DNA of 64,000 bases from a virus (IMGVR_UViG_3300050119_000088:47972-111971); one strand, 5' to 3'; positions 8,482-16,056 are shown, counted from the first letter of the stretch. Numbers and translations are program-made. Notes: generated from the sequence alone by a model not told the origin.

Positions 8482-8710
8482 TGCGACGCTCTTGTCTTAG
8501 AATTGTAATTGCATTACGCACAGCGGCACGATTAGTCTTGTCATAACCTAAATCGAAACATTTTGTTCCGACATAGATTCGATAAGCACCAAATGAGTAT
8601 TCCTCACTGTAGCAATCTTGTGGACAATCAGAATTCGATCCCACCAATCCGATATTCGGATCAATGGTTGTTTCAATTGTCAACAAAGATCCACAGATCG
8701 GACAGAACAT
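8432..8710 (-). CDS. Zinc-binding small protein
   Basis: A 92-residue protein with an N-terminal CPICGS motif and further cysteines (DCPQDC) that together suggest one zinc site. The C-terminal half is basic. A good ribosome binding site (AAGGGAAG) is formed by the last codons of the upstream LAGLIDADG gene, whose stop is 2 bp before this start. Function unknown. Confidence 0.6.
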   Translation of the reverse strand: MFCPICGSLLTIETTIDPNIGLVGSNSDCPQDCYSEEYSFGAYRIYVGTKCFDLGYDKTNRAAVRNAITILRQERRNGYPERSVRKVHSDSE

Positions 8711-8712
8711 AT

Positions 8713-9159
8713 TTACTTCCCTTGTCTATTCAATTCAGCCATCTCTAAGCAAATAATTCTTCTGAGTTGTTTTGCACTTTCTGTCAAAGGCATGTTAGAT
8801 GTACTTGTACATTTAGTAAGAAATTCAAGCATCAATTCTGCTTGGGCGTGTTTTATAATAAGATAAGGCAACAGTGCTTCAAGAAACGGTTGTATTTGAT
8901 TAACTTGTAATACCCAAGTATACGCTGTTTTATAATTTTCCTTGTCTCTTAGCTTAGAGCCAATGCTACCTAATCCTGTTTTCTTTTGTAACCAATCTAC
9001 TACCGGCTTATATGTATTCGTTACAGATACATGAAGCCCATAAGTATAGTCGAGGTACTCTTTACCTCGACGCTTCTTATGTTGGTAAACGGAAATTGAG
9101 CCTTCACCGTCAACAATACCAGCGATATATGAAAGCTGGATTGGTGTAAGCAATTTCAA
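8713..9159 (-). CDS. LAGLIDADG homing endonuclease, paralog 1
   Basis: A 148-residue single-motif LAGLIDADG protein; YIAGIVDGEGSI places the motif at residues 12-20 with D17 and E19. This is the most canonical member of a seven-member family in the window. The C-terminal segment (LRRIICLEMAELNRQGK) matches the paralogs. It starts with TTG overlapping the helicase stop (TTGA), with GGAG 8 bp upstream. Single-motif proteins act as homodimers. Unlike the other copies it is co-directional with its neighbours. Confidence 0.88.
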   Translation of the reverse strand: MKLLTPIQLSYIAGIVDGEGSISVYQHKKRRGKEYLDYTYGLHVSVTNTYKPVVDWLQKKTGLGSIGSKLRDKENYKTAYTWVLQVNQIQPFLEALLPYLIIKHAQAELMLEFLTKCTSTSNMPLTESAKQLRRIICLEMAELNRQGK

Positions 9160-11129
9160 TATTGTCGCTCCGCATGGGCATTAATAATAGACTCTCTGAA
9201 CAAACCGAGACTCATATCTTGCAACTTTCTCTTCTTCTTCAGATTCTCGATAATGAGTGCATCGGACGGAAGATGGACTGCATCGATGATTGTGAGACCT
9301 TTATTAATATCCATGCCAATGCGGTGAGCGCGGTCTTCTGACTGCACACGAGACTCAGCGTTGAAGTCGTTGGAGTAATAATATTCTGTTGGTGATTCTG
9401 TGAGTGTAAGCCCAAGACCCCCTGATGCAGGGTGTGCAACGAAATTGATCTTGGCAATCTGTCGCGTCTTGTCCTGGAAAAGTTCAAGCATCTCCGATCC
9501 GCGTCGTCCATCAAGAATACCTGATCCCTTCCAACCGCGACCATCTACTCGAATGGTTTCCCATCCAAGCTTCTTGGAAGCCGCCACAATACGATCAATA
9601 GAACCTTTGAATCCAGCGAAAGTCACGAACCGACCAACATCTTCATGTTGGTCGAGAAGTTCGAGGAGGAAATCCTCTTTTGGACAAGGAACCTGAATGG
9701 CTTCTCGTTTGTATGCGGTGACAAAGCCATCTCCACCACAATTCGGACAAGTGATCTCCGCATCGGTGAAAACGTCTTCAGTGAGAACATCGGCTTTTGG
9801 CAATCGGAACAGATCACCAATCTCGACGCCGTAGCCTGAATATTGGTCGATATTCTCTGACGTGATCTCAATCTCATCTTCGACAAGCATCTTGTGCGTG
9901 ATGGTCTTGTTGCCATCACAAAGCGGGCATGGCTTGTCACCGACTTCTTCATCAACATATTGAAAACCATCACTCAGCTCCCGCAGGAGTGTCATTGCCG
10001 AGATCGTATTCTTGGCCGATGCCACAATGATCTTGGCAGCGTTCAGTGTGGCTCTGCTTGGTGCAAGCTCAATCTGTTTGTAAATCTTGTCTGGCAGATC
10101 AAGACAATCCTTTTTGAACTTGACTGTGACCAATCCCTTCATACGCTCATACAGATAGGACACTTCATTGATTGAGGGAATCCAACTATGAGCATCTGCA
10201 TGAGTAGAGAGAACTTTTGCCATTGGCCCATGAACATCATCAGACTTGAGCTTACCACAGATACCACACTTCTCGGTATTGTCAAGCCAAGTGACAAGTT
10301 GAGGATACTTGCCACCGGAAACTGCGTCCTTCATAACAATCAGTGCAAGTCGCTTCTTGAACTTCTGAGGAGTGCCCTCTTTGAGAAAGCCAGGCTGTGC
10401 AACCTCACACTGATGCCACCAATCTCCAGGATCTTTCGGTGCTGGCGATCCGCTCATTTCGATTACATAGCCATTGTAACCGTACTCAGCTCGAACGGAA
10501 TCAGCAAGATGCCTTGCAGCAACGGATCTCTGAGCCATTGGATTCTTGATCCGGCTTGATTCGTCGAAGATAACACCTTGTGGTGCCGGTTTCCCAACAG
10601 GCCAGTTCTCGACAATCTTCTTCAAGCCCTCGTAAGTGCAGAATGTCGGCTTGATCCGACAGCCCCACTTCTTCATCTCCAATTGAGCCGCGAAAAGAGC
10701 GCTCTTGGGAGCCACCCAGAACCAATCCGTGATGCCTGAATGCTCCATCACTTCGATTGCGGCAAGCGTCTTTCCGACGCCCATCTCTGCCGCCATGATA
10801 TTGTAGTGATAGGTCAAAGCATCAACAACCAGATCGATCTGGTGCTTGTAAAGCGACCGGGTCGGCTGGTAGTCGGCGATCTTCGGTCTATCGAACCAAG
10901 CGTAAGGGTTCTGTCCGCCCAAGAATGAGAGTTGAAATCGATTCCTATAAGTATCCTTAATCGTCCAAGATTTGTCGTCTGGATTCCAGCGAGCACCTTC
11001 GAAGGATTTGACTTCCTCAATCAGCTTCTTGTTGAAGCCGAATTTGAGTGTGATATTCTTTGTGTCCGAAGTGATTGTGGCGGGATAAAGAAGTGAATTG
11101 GCCATCAATTTGGTTGGGAGCATGAACAT
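9156..11129 (-). CDS. SNF2-type DEAD/DEAH helicase
   Basis: A 657-residue superfamily 2 ATPase. It has Walker A MGVGKT near residue 115-122, a DESS version of motif II near 185, SGSP motif III, and a motif VI segment RVQSEDRAHRIG near 590 that is characteristic of SNF2-family enzymes. Two cysteine clusters (CGICGK and CPLCDGN/CPNCGGDG) are inserted in the middle and probably bind zinc. The start at 11129 has GAGG 7 bp upstream; earlier in-frame starts lack one. Probably remodels or unwinds DNA for replication or recombination. Confidence 0.88.
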   Translation of the reverse strand: MFMLPTKLMANSLLYPATITSDTKNITLKFGFNKKLIEEVKSFEGARWNPDDKSWTIKDTYRNRFQLSFLGGQNPYAWFDRPKIADYQPTRSLYKHQIDLVVDALTYHYNIMAAEMGVGKTLAAIEVMEHSGITDWFWVAPKSALFAAQLEMKKWGCRIKPTFCTYEGLKKIVENWPVGKPAPQGVIFDESSRIKNPMAQRSVAARHLADSVRAEYGYNGYVIEMSGSPAPKDPGDWWHQCEVAQPGFLKEGTPQKFKKRLALIVMKDAVSGGKYPQLVTWLDNTEKCGICGKLKSDDVHGPMAKVLSTHADAHSWIPSINEVSYLYERMKGLVTVKFKKDCLDLPDKIYKQIELAPSRATLNAAKIIVASAKNTISAMTLLRELSDGFQYVDEEVGDKPCPLCDGNKTITHKMLVEDEIEITSENIDQYSGYGVEIGDLFRLPKADVLTEDVFTDAEITCPNCGGDGFVTAYKREAIQVPCPKEDFLLELLDQHEDVGRFVTFAGFKGSIDRIVAASKKLGWETIRVDGRGWKGSGILDGRRGSEMLELFQDKTRQIAKINFVAHPASGGLGLTLTESPTEYYYSNDFNAESRVQSEDRAHRIGMDINKGLTIIDAVHLPSDALIIENLKKKRKLQDMSLGLFRESIINAHAERQY

Positions 11130-11178
11130 GATCAATCCTCGAAAGCTGCAAGCAGCTTGGGTGACTTGCTTTCGCAAG

Positions 11179-11715
11179 TTATATGAATACGAGAGTTCCG
11201 TCTGCTAAGCCTTGCTTCGACCACTTGCTCCAGACATCTTTCAAATGCTGTTCGGTAGCAAGTCTAAAATAAATGAGATTGAAGAAAATTCGTAACTCAT
11301 AAGATGTATGTTCTTGACAAATCTCCACAATAATATTCTTCCACACTCTCAGATTGGCCGTTGCAATAAATACGGTGTCACTGTTGCAATCGATCAATAA
11401 GTCCGTTCCAAGTTTCAAGATTTCAATAAGCAAGGCTGGTTTGACTTCACAAAGAAACGTAAGTGTAATATGCTGTAGGATGTGTTCCGCATGTTGAATC
11501 GCAACGTGTGCATCGCTACCAGGATGTCGAAATGCCGCCAAGGTTGGAATGAGTGATAGTAATGATCCCGCCTTGATTCCTGCATTGTCGCAACCGCGTG
11601 TCGGAGATACACCAGTAATAATGTGTGTATCATTGACGAAATTGTGCCAATCAAACTGCGGCACGCTAATTAATCTAACGTGCATTCCTTTTACGTACTT
11701 TTGTATTTGGCTCAT
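11179..11715 (-). CDS. Hypothetical protein
   Basis: A 178-residue protein with no confident family. The middle is rich in hydrophobic and His residues (FRHPGSDAHVAIQHAEH), and a later stretch, ATANLRVWKNII followed by YELRIFFN, loosely resembles the C-terminal half of ThyX-type thymidylate synthases; the diagnostic ThyX RHR...S motif is not there, so I do not assign it. It overlaps the upstream gene by 41 bp and is 49 bp from the helicase. Confidence 0.5.
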   Translation of the reverse strand: MSQIQKYVKGMHVRLISVPQFDWHNFVNDTHIITGVSPTRGCDNAGIKAGSLLSLIPTLAAFRHPGSDAHVAIQHAEHILQHITLTFLCEVKPALLIEILKLGTDLLIDCNSDTVFIATANLRVWKNIIVEICQEHTSYELRIFFNLIYFRLATEQHLKDVWSKWSKQGLADGTLVFI

Positions 11716-11929
11716 CTAACGTTGATCCTACAGGATACTCACCGAGCAATATGAGACTATTGAGTCTCGCTTGAGCATCCACATGCTTGAAGCAACTCAT
11801 TTGATTTGGAAAAGCTTTACCTTTGTAATAGACGTAATGCTTTTTGTTTTCAAACCCAAAAAATGCAACGACCGCATCTCGTTCTGGAGATGGAGCCATT
11901 GCATCAATTGATTCATTGAGTGTAACCAT
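11675..11929 (-). CDS. Hypothetical protein
   Basis: An 84-residue protein, MVTLNESIDAM at the start and a Lys/Arg-rich tail. Central FFGFENKKHYVYYKGKAFPN is aromatic-rich, a beta-type pattern. No ribosome binding site or family recognised. It overlaps the downstream gene by 41 bp. Confidence 0.45.
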   Translation of the reverse strand: MVTLNESIDAMAPSPERDAVVAFFGFENKKHYVYYKGKAFPNQMSCFKHVDAQARLNSLILLGEYPVGSTLDEPNTKVRKRNAR

Positions 11930-11943
11930 ATAATACTTGAGTT

Positions 11944-12105
11944 TCAGTTCCCCGAACCCAAGTTGCCTTGCTTTTGAGAGGTTGATTGGAATAAGACTTT
12001 TGGCTTTGGTTTTAACCTTGGTTTCCTCGGGGCTTCTGTTACCGGAGGATAAGATCCTGGTTGCGACAATCGATAAAGATCAGCTTTGACTTTTGGTTTG
12101 TTCAT
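11944..12105 (-). CDS. Small basic Pro/Lys-rich protein
   Basis: A 53-residue protein starting MNKPKVKADLYRLS, basic and proline-rich (KPRLKPKPK), likely disordered and nucleic acid binding by composition. The frame extends upstream to 12180 but that part overlaps a structured RNA element. Weak ribosome binding site (GCAAAG). It could be non-coding. Confidence 0.35.
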   Translation of the reverse strand: MNKPKVKADLYRLSQPGSYPPVTEAPRKPRLKPKPKVLFQSTSQKQGNLGSGN

Positions 12106-12130
12106 CTTTGCTCTGGTAGATAAATGATAA

Positions 12131-12194
12131 CCCCGAGCTGGGATAAATCCCCATGTATTGCTTTGTACAAGCAATATCACTGCTCCACTCGGGG
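12131..12194 (-). ncRNA. tRNA-like structured element (acceptor-type stem plus long hairpin)
   Basis: Minus-strand CCCCGAG at 12188-12194 pairs with CTCGGGG at 12131-12137. Inside are an 8 bp hairpin (TATTGCTT, loop GTACA, AAGCAATA) and a T-arm-sized hairpin TGGG/CCCA. There is no TTC-type T-loop and no anticodon loop. It resembles the neighbouring tRNA-like elements but is the weakest of them; it may just be a strong RNA hairpin. Confidence 0.35.
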
Positions 12195-12444
12195 GTAACT
12201 TTCCAACGTATACGATTGAAAATTACGCCAGGACAATGGCGTCTTGTTATGAATCGCGGAGACCCAACGTCCGCGTCCATTTCTCAATGTGGATTACTGG
12301 CTTCTGGTTCCAAGCATCCACAATCGAGAGAACAATAGTTGCTCTTGCGAATCAACTATCTTGTATGTGTGTTACTTCGATTACTCGAAGCGCTACACAA
12401 AACAACTTCCGAGTAGCCAGACACTACTCATCCATAACAAGAGC

Positions 12445-12511
12445 CCTACACCTAGGATTCGAACCTAGCCGATTAACGTCGCGAAACATTAATCGTTTCC
12501 TGAAGAGTAGG
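12445..12511 (-). tRNA. tRNA-like gene lacking a recognisable D-arm
   Basis: A textbook T-arm, CTAGG-TTCGAAT-CCTAG, is followed by 3' acceptor GTGTAGG, which pairs 6 of 7 with 5' CCTACTC. Between them lie only 36 nt, dominated by a 9 bp hairpin CGATTAATG / CGTTAATCG with an 8 nt loop. No D-arm fits, and no seven-base anticodon loop with U33 is visible. Total 67 nt. Either a D-armless tRNA or a tRNA-derived element. Confidence 0.5.
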
Positions 12512-12527
12512 TAAATCCTGATTGAGT

Positions 12528-12548
12528 ATTTGCTTCTAAGAAGCAAAT
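12528..12548 (-). terminator. Perfect hairpin between tRNA-like genes
   Basis: ATTTGCTTC and GAAGCAAAT form a perfect 9 bp stem with a 3 nt loop. There is no long T run after it on the minus strand, so it may be a processing hairpin rather than a terminator. Confidence 0.4.
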
Positions 12549-12588
12549 AACGAACCATCTTACAAGGACGACTCTCCCAACCAGGAGC

Positions 12589-12789
12589 GGGCAGAGATGG
12601 AATCGAACCACCGACCACAGAAACATTGATTGGTAGAATGAAGCGGTGGGATTTGAACCCACGATCAGCGTGAGTTTTGCCAACCAGACTGGCACTCACG
12701 AGCTTTTGTCATGGTTCACCGTTGAGCCGCTACGGCACGCTAATTCTTACAATGATGTTTCTGTTGCTCTACCATTGAGCTATCCACCC
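12589..12789 (-). tRNA. tRNA split in the anticodon arm by about 110 nt
   Basis: The 5' half has acceptor GGGTGGA (12783-12789) and a canonical D-arm GCTCAATGGTAGAGC. The 3' half has T-arm GGTGG-TTCGATT-CCATC and acceptor TCTGCCC (12589-12595), pairing 7 of 7 with the 5' acceptor if two G-U pairs are allowed. The halves are joined by ACAGAAACAT and ATGTTTCTGT, a 10 bp extension of the anticodon stem. The intervening stretch carries a second tRNA-like unit. Interpretable as an intron-bearing tRNA, a nested insertion, or a degenerate gene. Confidence 0.5.
12639..12740 (-). tRNA. Nested tRNA-like unit with a CTG-type anticodon arm
   Basis: Contains a D-arm-like GGCTCAACGGTGAACC, a canonical-looking anticodon arm TGCCA-GTCTGGT-TGGCA (U33, anticodon CTG, G37, at 12678-12694) and T-arm GTGGG-TTCAAAT-CCCAC. 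The anticodon stem is extended by CGTGAG/CTCACG. The 5' acceptor does not pair well with the 3' CGCTTCA (about 5 of 7). It lies inside the insertion of the split tRNA at 12589-12789. If functional it would read CAG (Gln), but this is tentative. Confidence 0.4.
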
Positions 12790-13105
12790 AAATATGCCGA
12801 TTGAGCAAGCCGAAGCTTCTTGAAATTTGTACAAGGTGTTCTGCCGAAGCAGTTCAGCAATGTTCAAGATTCCAAGTAATCTCTCAATCAGCCGTTTGAC
12901 CTTGCGACCAAACGTCGCTACCGTCGATTCAACGATAACGATAATCAATTGGCATCCCGCACACCACAATCGGGATTAGTCTTGCACCGGCTTTACATGG
13001 TAACATATATGAGTTACCTCATATACGCTTAGCCGATTCAGATTTCAGTGATCCGATCGTAAGATCGAATACTGGAATCCTATGCCTTCCCAACTGATAT
13101 CAAGT

Positions 13106-13173
13106 GGTAAGAAGCAACAGCTCATTTATTGAGCCAATCCTCCGAAGAGGGTTCGCCAAAACTACTTCCCACC
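13106..13173 (-). tRNA. Compact tRNA-like element with tetraloop-capped anticodon arm
   Basis: GGTGGGAAG (13165-13173) pairs with CTTCTTACC (13106-13114), nine pairs including two G-U. Inside are a D-arm-like GTT-TTGGCG-AAC, a four-pair hairpin CCTC-TTCG-GAGG where an anticodon arm should be, and a T-arm-sized hairpin GGCTC-AATAAAT-GAGCT without a TTC loop. No anticodon is present. Could be a non-decoding tRNA-like RNA. Confidence 0.35.
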
Positions 13174-13177
13174 ATCA

Positions 13178-13274
13178 GGGATCGCTGGAATTGAACCAGT
13201 CTTTCGTCCTTGGAAAATAGATCCTCAGAGAGGCTAATTCCAAGTTCGACGTGCAGCCGTTACACCGCAATCCC
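13178..13274 (-). tRNA. tRNA-like gene with expanded anticodon arm (TGG?)
   Basis: Acceptor GGGATTG pairs 7 of 7 with CGATCCC. The D-arm GTGTAACGGCTGCAC is canonical, with the conserved GG, and the T-arm is CTGG-TTCAATT-CCAG. After the D-arm the sequence CTTGGAA would be a normal anticodon loop (U33, TGG, A37), but CTTGGAA instead has a perfect complement TTCCAAG about 20 nt on, with CCTC-TCT-GAGG nested inside. The arm is therefore a long rod. Only 3 nt separate it from the next tRNA-like gene upstream. Confidence 0.5.
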
Positions 13275-13277
13275 AAA

Positions 13278-13375
13278 GGCCCAGCCAGGTTACGAGCCTG
13301 ATGTGTCACTAATGATTGTATTGAGTCTACGTCTCGTAAACACAGACTGTGCAATCATTCCGACACCGCTAGGCC
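13278..13375 (-). tRNA. tRNA-like gene with long central hairpin
   Basis: Acceptor GGCCTAG pairs 7 of 7 with CTGGGCC (one G-U). The T-arm is TCAGG-CTCGTAA-CCTGG, with an atypical loop. The region between can fold as a normal short D-arm (GTG/CAC), or as one long rod: GTGTC/GACAC, AATGATTG/CAATCATT and AGTCT/AGACT all pair. No unambiguous anticodon. It is in tandem with the element at 13178-13274. Confidence 0.45.
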
Positions 13376-13381
13376 ATGTAA

Positions 13382-13466
13382 GGGCCGGGCATAATAAGAT
13401 TTACCGAATATTCTCGCATCGTAAGATGGGAGACATCCGACAGTGATCTACAAAGTGTTCCGGCCC
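13382..13466 (-). ncRNA. tRNA-like structured element with perfect 7 bp closing stem
   Basis: GGGCCGG (13460-13466) and CCGGCCC (13382-13388) form a perfect closing stem of tRNA acceptor length. Inside, TCTC-C-CATC, loop TTAC, GATG-C-GAGA forms a rod-like hairpin. No TTC-type T-loop is present. Spacing of 6 nt to the next element fits a tRNA array. Upstream, 13467-13631 contains more hairpins (for example GTGATTGCC/GGTAATCAC) but no feature I can name. Confidence 0.35.
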
Positions 13467-13631
13467 CGCACACCGTTGAACGTTTCCGTAACGGGTACTA
13501 GTGATTACCGAAGGCCGATTTGGCAATCACCTTCCGACTTCACAACGACTTGGCCCGTTGCTGTCATCGGAATCCACACGCCACCGATCAAGATGACGTG
13601 CAGCCGGTTCGGTCACTAAGACCGTTCCAAA

Positions 13632-13895
13632 TTACGAAGGTGGAACCTGCTTGGACGGTTGAGCCGGATAGCCCATCGGCATTTGCTGGCCGGATGGCAT
13701 CGGAGCTTGTCCGACCGGGCCGGTGTACGAGTACGTCAACGTCTCATACCCACTGCAAGGAGCCATTTGCATCTGACCCTTGCAAGCCTGCTTGGCTGCT
13801 CTCTTGGCGGCTTTCGCAGCCTTGTGGCACTTGCCAGCCTCAGCCGGAAGTGACATCGCAATCAAGGCCACGAAAGCAAGTAGCATCCGAATCAT
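13632..13895 (-). CDS. Small secreted Lys/Cys-rich protein
   Basis: An 87-residue protein starting MIRMLLAFVALIAMSLPAEAG, a clear Sec signal peptide cut after Ala-Glu-Ala or nearby. The mature part has an Ala/Lys-rich helix (KAAKAAKRAAKQACK), three cysteines and a Pro/Gln/Met-rich tail. Start and upstream stop overlap (ATGA), and the gene is GC-rich with the codon use of the highly expressed genes. An envelope or lysis-related role is possible but unproven. Confidence 0.7.
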   Translation of the reverse strand: MIRMLLAFVALIAMSLPAEAGKCHKAAKAAKRAAKQACKGQMQMAPCSGYETLTYSYTGPVGQAPMPSGQQMPMGYPAQPSKQVPPS

Positions 13896-14560
13896 CAGCG
13901 AGCCCTCGTACTCCCGGCCGCTTCCGGTGCCTGCTCGACCACCGTCTCGGGCGGAGAGAGAAACGTCTTGGTGACATCTGCAATCTCTCCGAGATCCGGG
14001 ATCTCGAAGGGTGTCGAGCAGTCCTTGCAGACGGGTCCGTGCCACGAGTAGGAGGTGTTCTTGATGAGCTTGACGCTCAGCGAGGCCGCTTTGCCAAGCA
14101 GTGCCTTGACGTTCGGGGCTTCTCGCCGGGCTGTCTTCGAGCCCATCAGGAAGGTCGCGAACTTCTGGACCTTGGGAAGGTAGACGAGGTACTCTGGTCC
14201 GTACATGCACCCCGAATTCGGCTGGTCAGCTCGCTCTTGAAGCTTCTGAAAAGCGGGCGAGTCGGGATTGTGATAAGCGACGACCGGATCGGAGCCCGTA
14301 TCGATCGCCTTCGGACGCCACTGAATCACCAACACGTCCACTTCCGCTCCGAGATCGATCACGTCCTTGTCCTTGACAAGTCCGTAGTGACCCATTGGGA
14401 AGGTTCCCTCCTTCACCGCATCGGAATTGCTTCCGAAAAGCTGAAGTCGAGGAAGGTAGTTGGCAGCGGCGGCAATCTTGGCGAACGCCTTCTCGTCATA
14501 CGGATTCGCCGCGACGGGAATCAGTGCTCCAGGAGCAGCAACCGGCTCGATGTCAGACAT
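13895..14560 (-). CDS. Conserved phage protein, possibly DNA-binding
   Basis: A 221-residue protein. The run PRLQLFGSNSDAVKEG, GHYGLVKDKDVIDLG and VDVLVIQWRPKAID resembles a widely distributed phage family of unassigned role often found in replication regions; single-stranded DNA binding is a guess. A C-terminal WHGPVCKDC could bind metal. Start at 14560 is chosen because GAGG is 6 bp upstream; ATG at 14563 is possible. Strong GC and codon bias suggests high expression. Overlaps the secreted protein gene by ATGA. Confidence 0.65.
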   Translation of the reverse strand: MSDIEPVAAPGALIPVAANPYDEKAFAKIAAAANYLPRLQLFGSNSDAVKEGTFPMGHYGLVKDKDVIDLGAEVDVLVIQWRPKAIDTGSDPVVAYHNPDSPAFQKLQERADQPNSGCMYGPEYLVYLPKVQKFATFLMGSKTARREAPNVKALLGKAASLSVKLIKNTSYSWHGPVCKDCSTPFEIPDLGEIADVTKTFLSPPETVVEQAPEAAGSTRAR

Positions 14561-14629
14561 CATGTTCCTCAATGAAAATGATCATGAAAAGCGGCTGGCC
14601 CACCATTGAACCAGCCTTCCCCTGTTGGA

Positions 14630-15595
14630 TCAGGCCGTCACGAGATCGGCCTTCGTCTCGGCCGCAGCGTTCGCCTTCGCGGCCTCACGATCCGCCTTAC
14701 GTTGAGCCTTGACCTCTTCATCCTTCTTGCGTCGGTCGGCGTCCTTCTGGCGATCCGCTTCGATGGACATCGAATCCATATGAAGCGTCCAGGCAACGCC
14801 CGTCTTGAACCCTTCGAGAGCCGTTGTCAGTCCGAGTTCGGCGACCAGTCGCGGGCCGACCTCATTCTGCTCGAACTCTGTCTTGATTTCGCCAAGCTTC
14901 CGGCAGTGCGGAACCGGCATGAACTCAGCGGCGTTCGGATTCCGACCTTGACGCTTGGCGTCGCGAAGTTCTTTGACGCGGGTATTGACGGTCGGAACGA
15001 ACTCGTTCGGCTGCATTGTCATCGCACGATCGACGAAGTGTGCTTGCTCATCAGCAGGCAGCTTCGCCAAAGCGTAGGCGTTGGACAAGTTGATCTTGTC
15101 CTCATCCACCAGCTTGGCGATGCGGGCTTCGAGCTTGATTAGCCCAAGCCGTTCAGAGATCCAGGTCGGCGACTTGGCCAACTTGGTCGCCAAAGACGCA
15201 GCGGTCATGGTCGGGTTGCCCGCCAGAATCCGCATGAGCTGCTTGCTGTACTCGACTGGCCGAGTCTCGACCTTGTGGATGTTCGTGATGATCTGGGCTT
15301 CGAGGACTTCGGCGTCGCTTGCCTCAATCACGTTGGCCGGGATCTCAGTCAGTCCAGCGTCGAGCGCTCCGGTGAATCGGTGCAGGCCGTCGATCAAGCC
15401 GTAAGTGATGTTACCATCACTGTCCTTGATCTCACGGACGACGACCGGATTCAGCACGCCCTTGGCCCGGATTGAATCCACCAATCCGAGGTAGTCTTCG
15501 GCCGTCTTGTTGACGTTCCGTAGAGCGGAAGGGTTCTCCCGAATCTGCGAAAGTTGGACAACTTTCGGTCGCGTCTTCGGGGTTGTACTTGCCAT
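14630..15595 (-). CDS. ParB-like nuclease-domain protein (second copy)
   Basis: A 321-residue ParB-superfamily protein. VVVREI and GLIDGLHRFTGAL (about residues 63-75) form the ParB N-terminal core; MTAASLATKLAKSPTWISERLGLI is the helix-turn-helix. The last 60 residues are a Lys/Glu/Ala coiled coil. The start MASTTPKT at 15595 has GGAG 8 bp upstream. Like the other ParB-like gene it follows a copy of the conserved promoter motif and has no ParA neighbour. Confidence 0.85.
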   Translation of the reverse strand: MASTTPKTRPKVVQLSQIRENPSALRNVNKTAEDYLGLVDSIRAKGVLNPVVVREIKDSDGNITYGLIDGLHRFTGALDAGLTEIPANVIEASDAEVLEAQIITNIHKVETRPVEYSKQLMRILAGNPTMTAASLATKLAKSPTWISERLGLIKLEARIAKLVDEDKINLSNAYALAKLPADEQAHFVDRAMTMQPNEFVPTVNTRVKELRDAKRQGRNPNAAEFMPVPHCRKLGEIKTEFEQNEVGPRLVAELGLTTALEGFKTGVAWTLHMDSMSIEADRQKDADRRKKDEEVKAQRKADREAAKANAAAETKADLVTA

Positions 15596-15695
15596 ACTGG
15601 CCACTCCTAATTTGCTTACCGCAATCCTCATTGGTTGGCGTTGAAAGGAATACGCAATCCAATCAATCGTCGAGCCCTGCTGACACTTTCACTCT

Positions 15696-15725
15696 ATCTT
15701 ACGGCAAAGGGCCGAAAGTTTGAAG
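15696..15725 (-). promoter_or_regulatory. Conserved phage promoter motif, copy B
   Basis: Minus-strand CTTCAAA, 11 bp, TTGCCGTA with TAAGAT as -10-like hexamer. About 100 bp upstream of the second parB-like gene. A partial, degenerate match (ATTTGCCGTAAG without CTTCAAA) lies further upstream near 15820-15830. Confidence 0.7.
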
Positions 15726-16056
15726 GCCAGTTTTCTCCGAATGCCGGATTAATTATCTTGCCTATTCTACTGACTCAGCCTAGATTACCATTTCGACGTA
15801 ACCCTATACCTGAAAACAACTTACGGCAAATGTCTTACTAGCCGCGTTTCAATTGCTCTATAAGGATGATATAGGGTTTTCCTTTAAAGTCTCCTTATGG
15901 ATGACTTTAAAAAAGTAATCAGAGAATAAGCGTAAGTCTATATCCCACAACACATATCAAATATCACCTACATGATTGTAGTCAGTCAGTAATCAATCAA
16001 CATATACACAGTCACTTATGGTTGTAACTCGTTATCCTATATAGGGTTAAAATTCA
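15726..16056. promoter_or_regulatory. Divergent control region between left and right operons
   Basis: No gene is visible in these 330 bp, which separate the minus-strand parB operon from the plus-strand replication operon. It holds TATAGGGTT at 15870-15878 and 16040-16048, the same motif inverted at 15800-15808, and a perfect 9 bp inverted repeat TTTAAAGTC/GACTTTAAA (15883-15891, 15903-15911). These look like operator sites for a phage regulator. Confidence 0.5.

Noticed and set aside
11179-11715. ThyX-type thymidylate synthase
   Set aside because: Only a loose C-terminal resemblance (NLRVWKN ... YELR); the catalytic RHR-x7-S signature is missing.
12769-12969. 66-codon minus-strand frame with a hydrophobic start
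   Set aside because: It runs into the acceptor and D-arm of the split tRNA, has no ATG or ribosome binding site, and begins after an in-frame stop. Possible but unsupported.
13520-14575. 351-codon plus-strand open frame
   Set aside because: It is opposite three GC-rich minus-strand genes with ribosome binding sites, overlaps and recognisable features (signal peptide, conserved phage protein). GC-rich antisense frames are commonly open.
15820-15835. Fifth copy of the promoter motif
   Set aside because: It has TTGCCGTA but neither CTTCAAA at the right distance nor a TANNAT hexamer.
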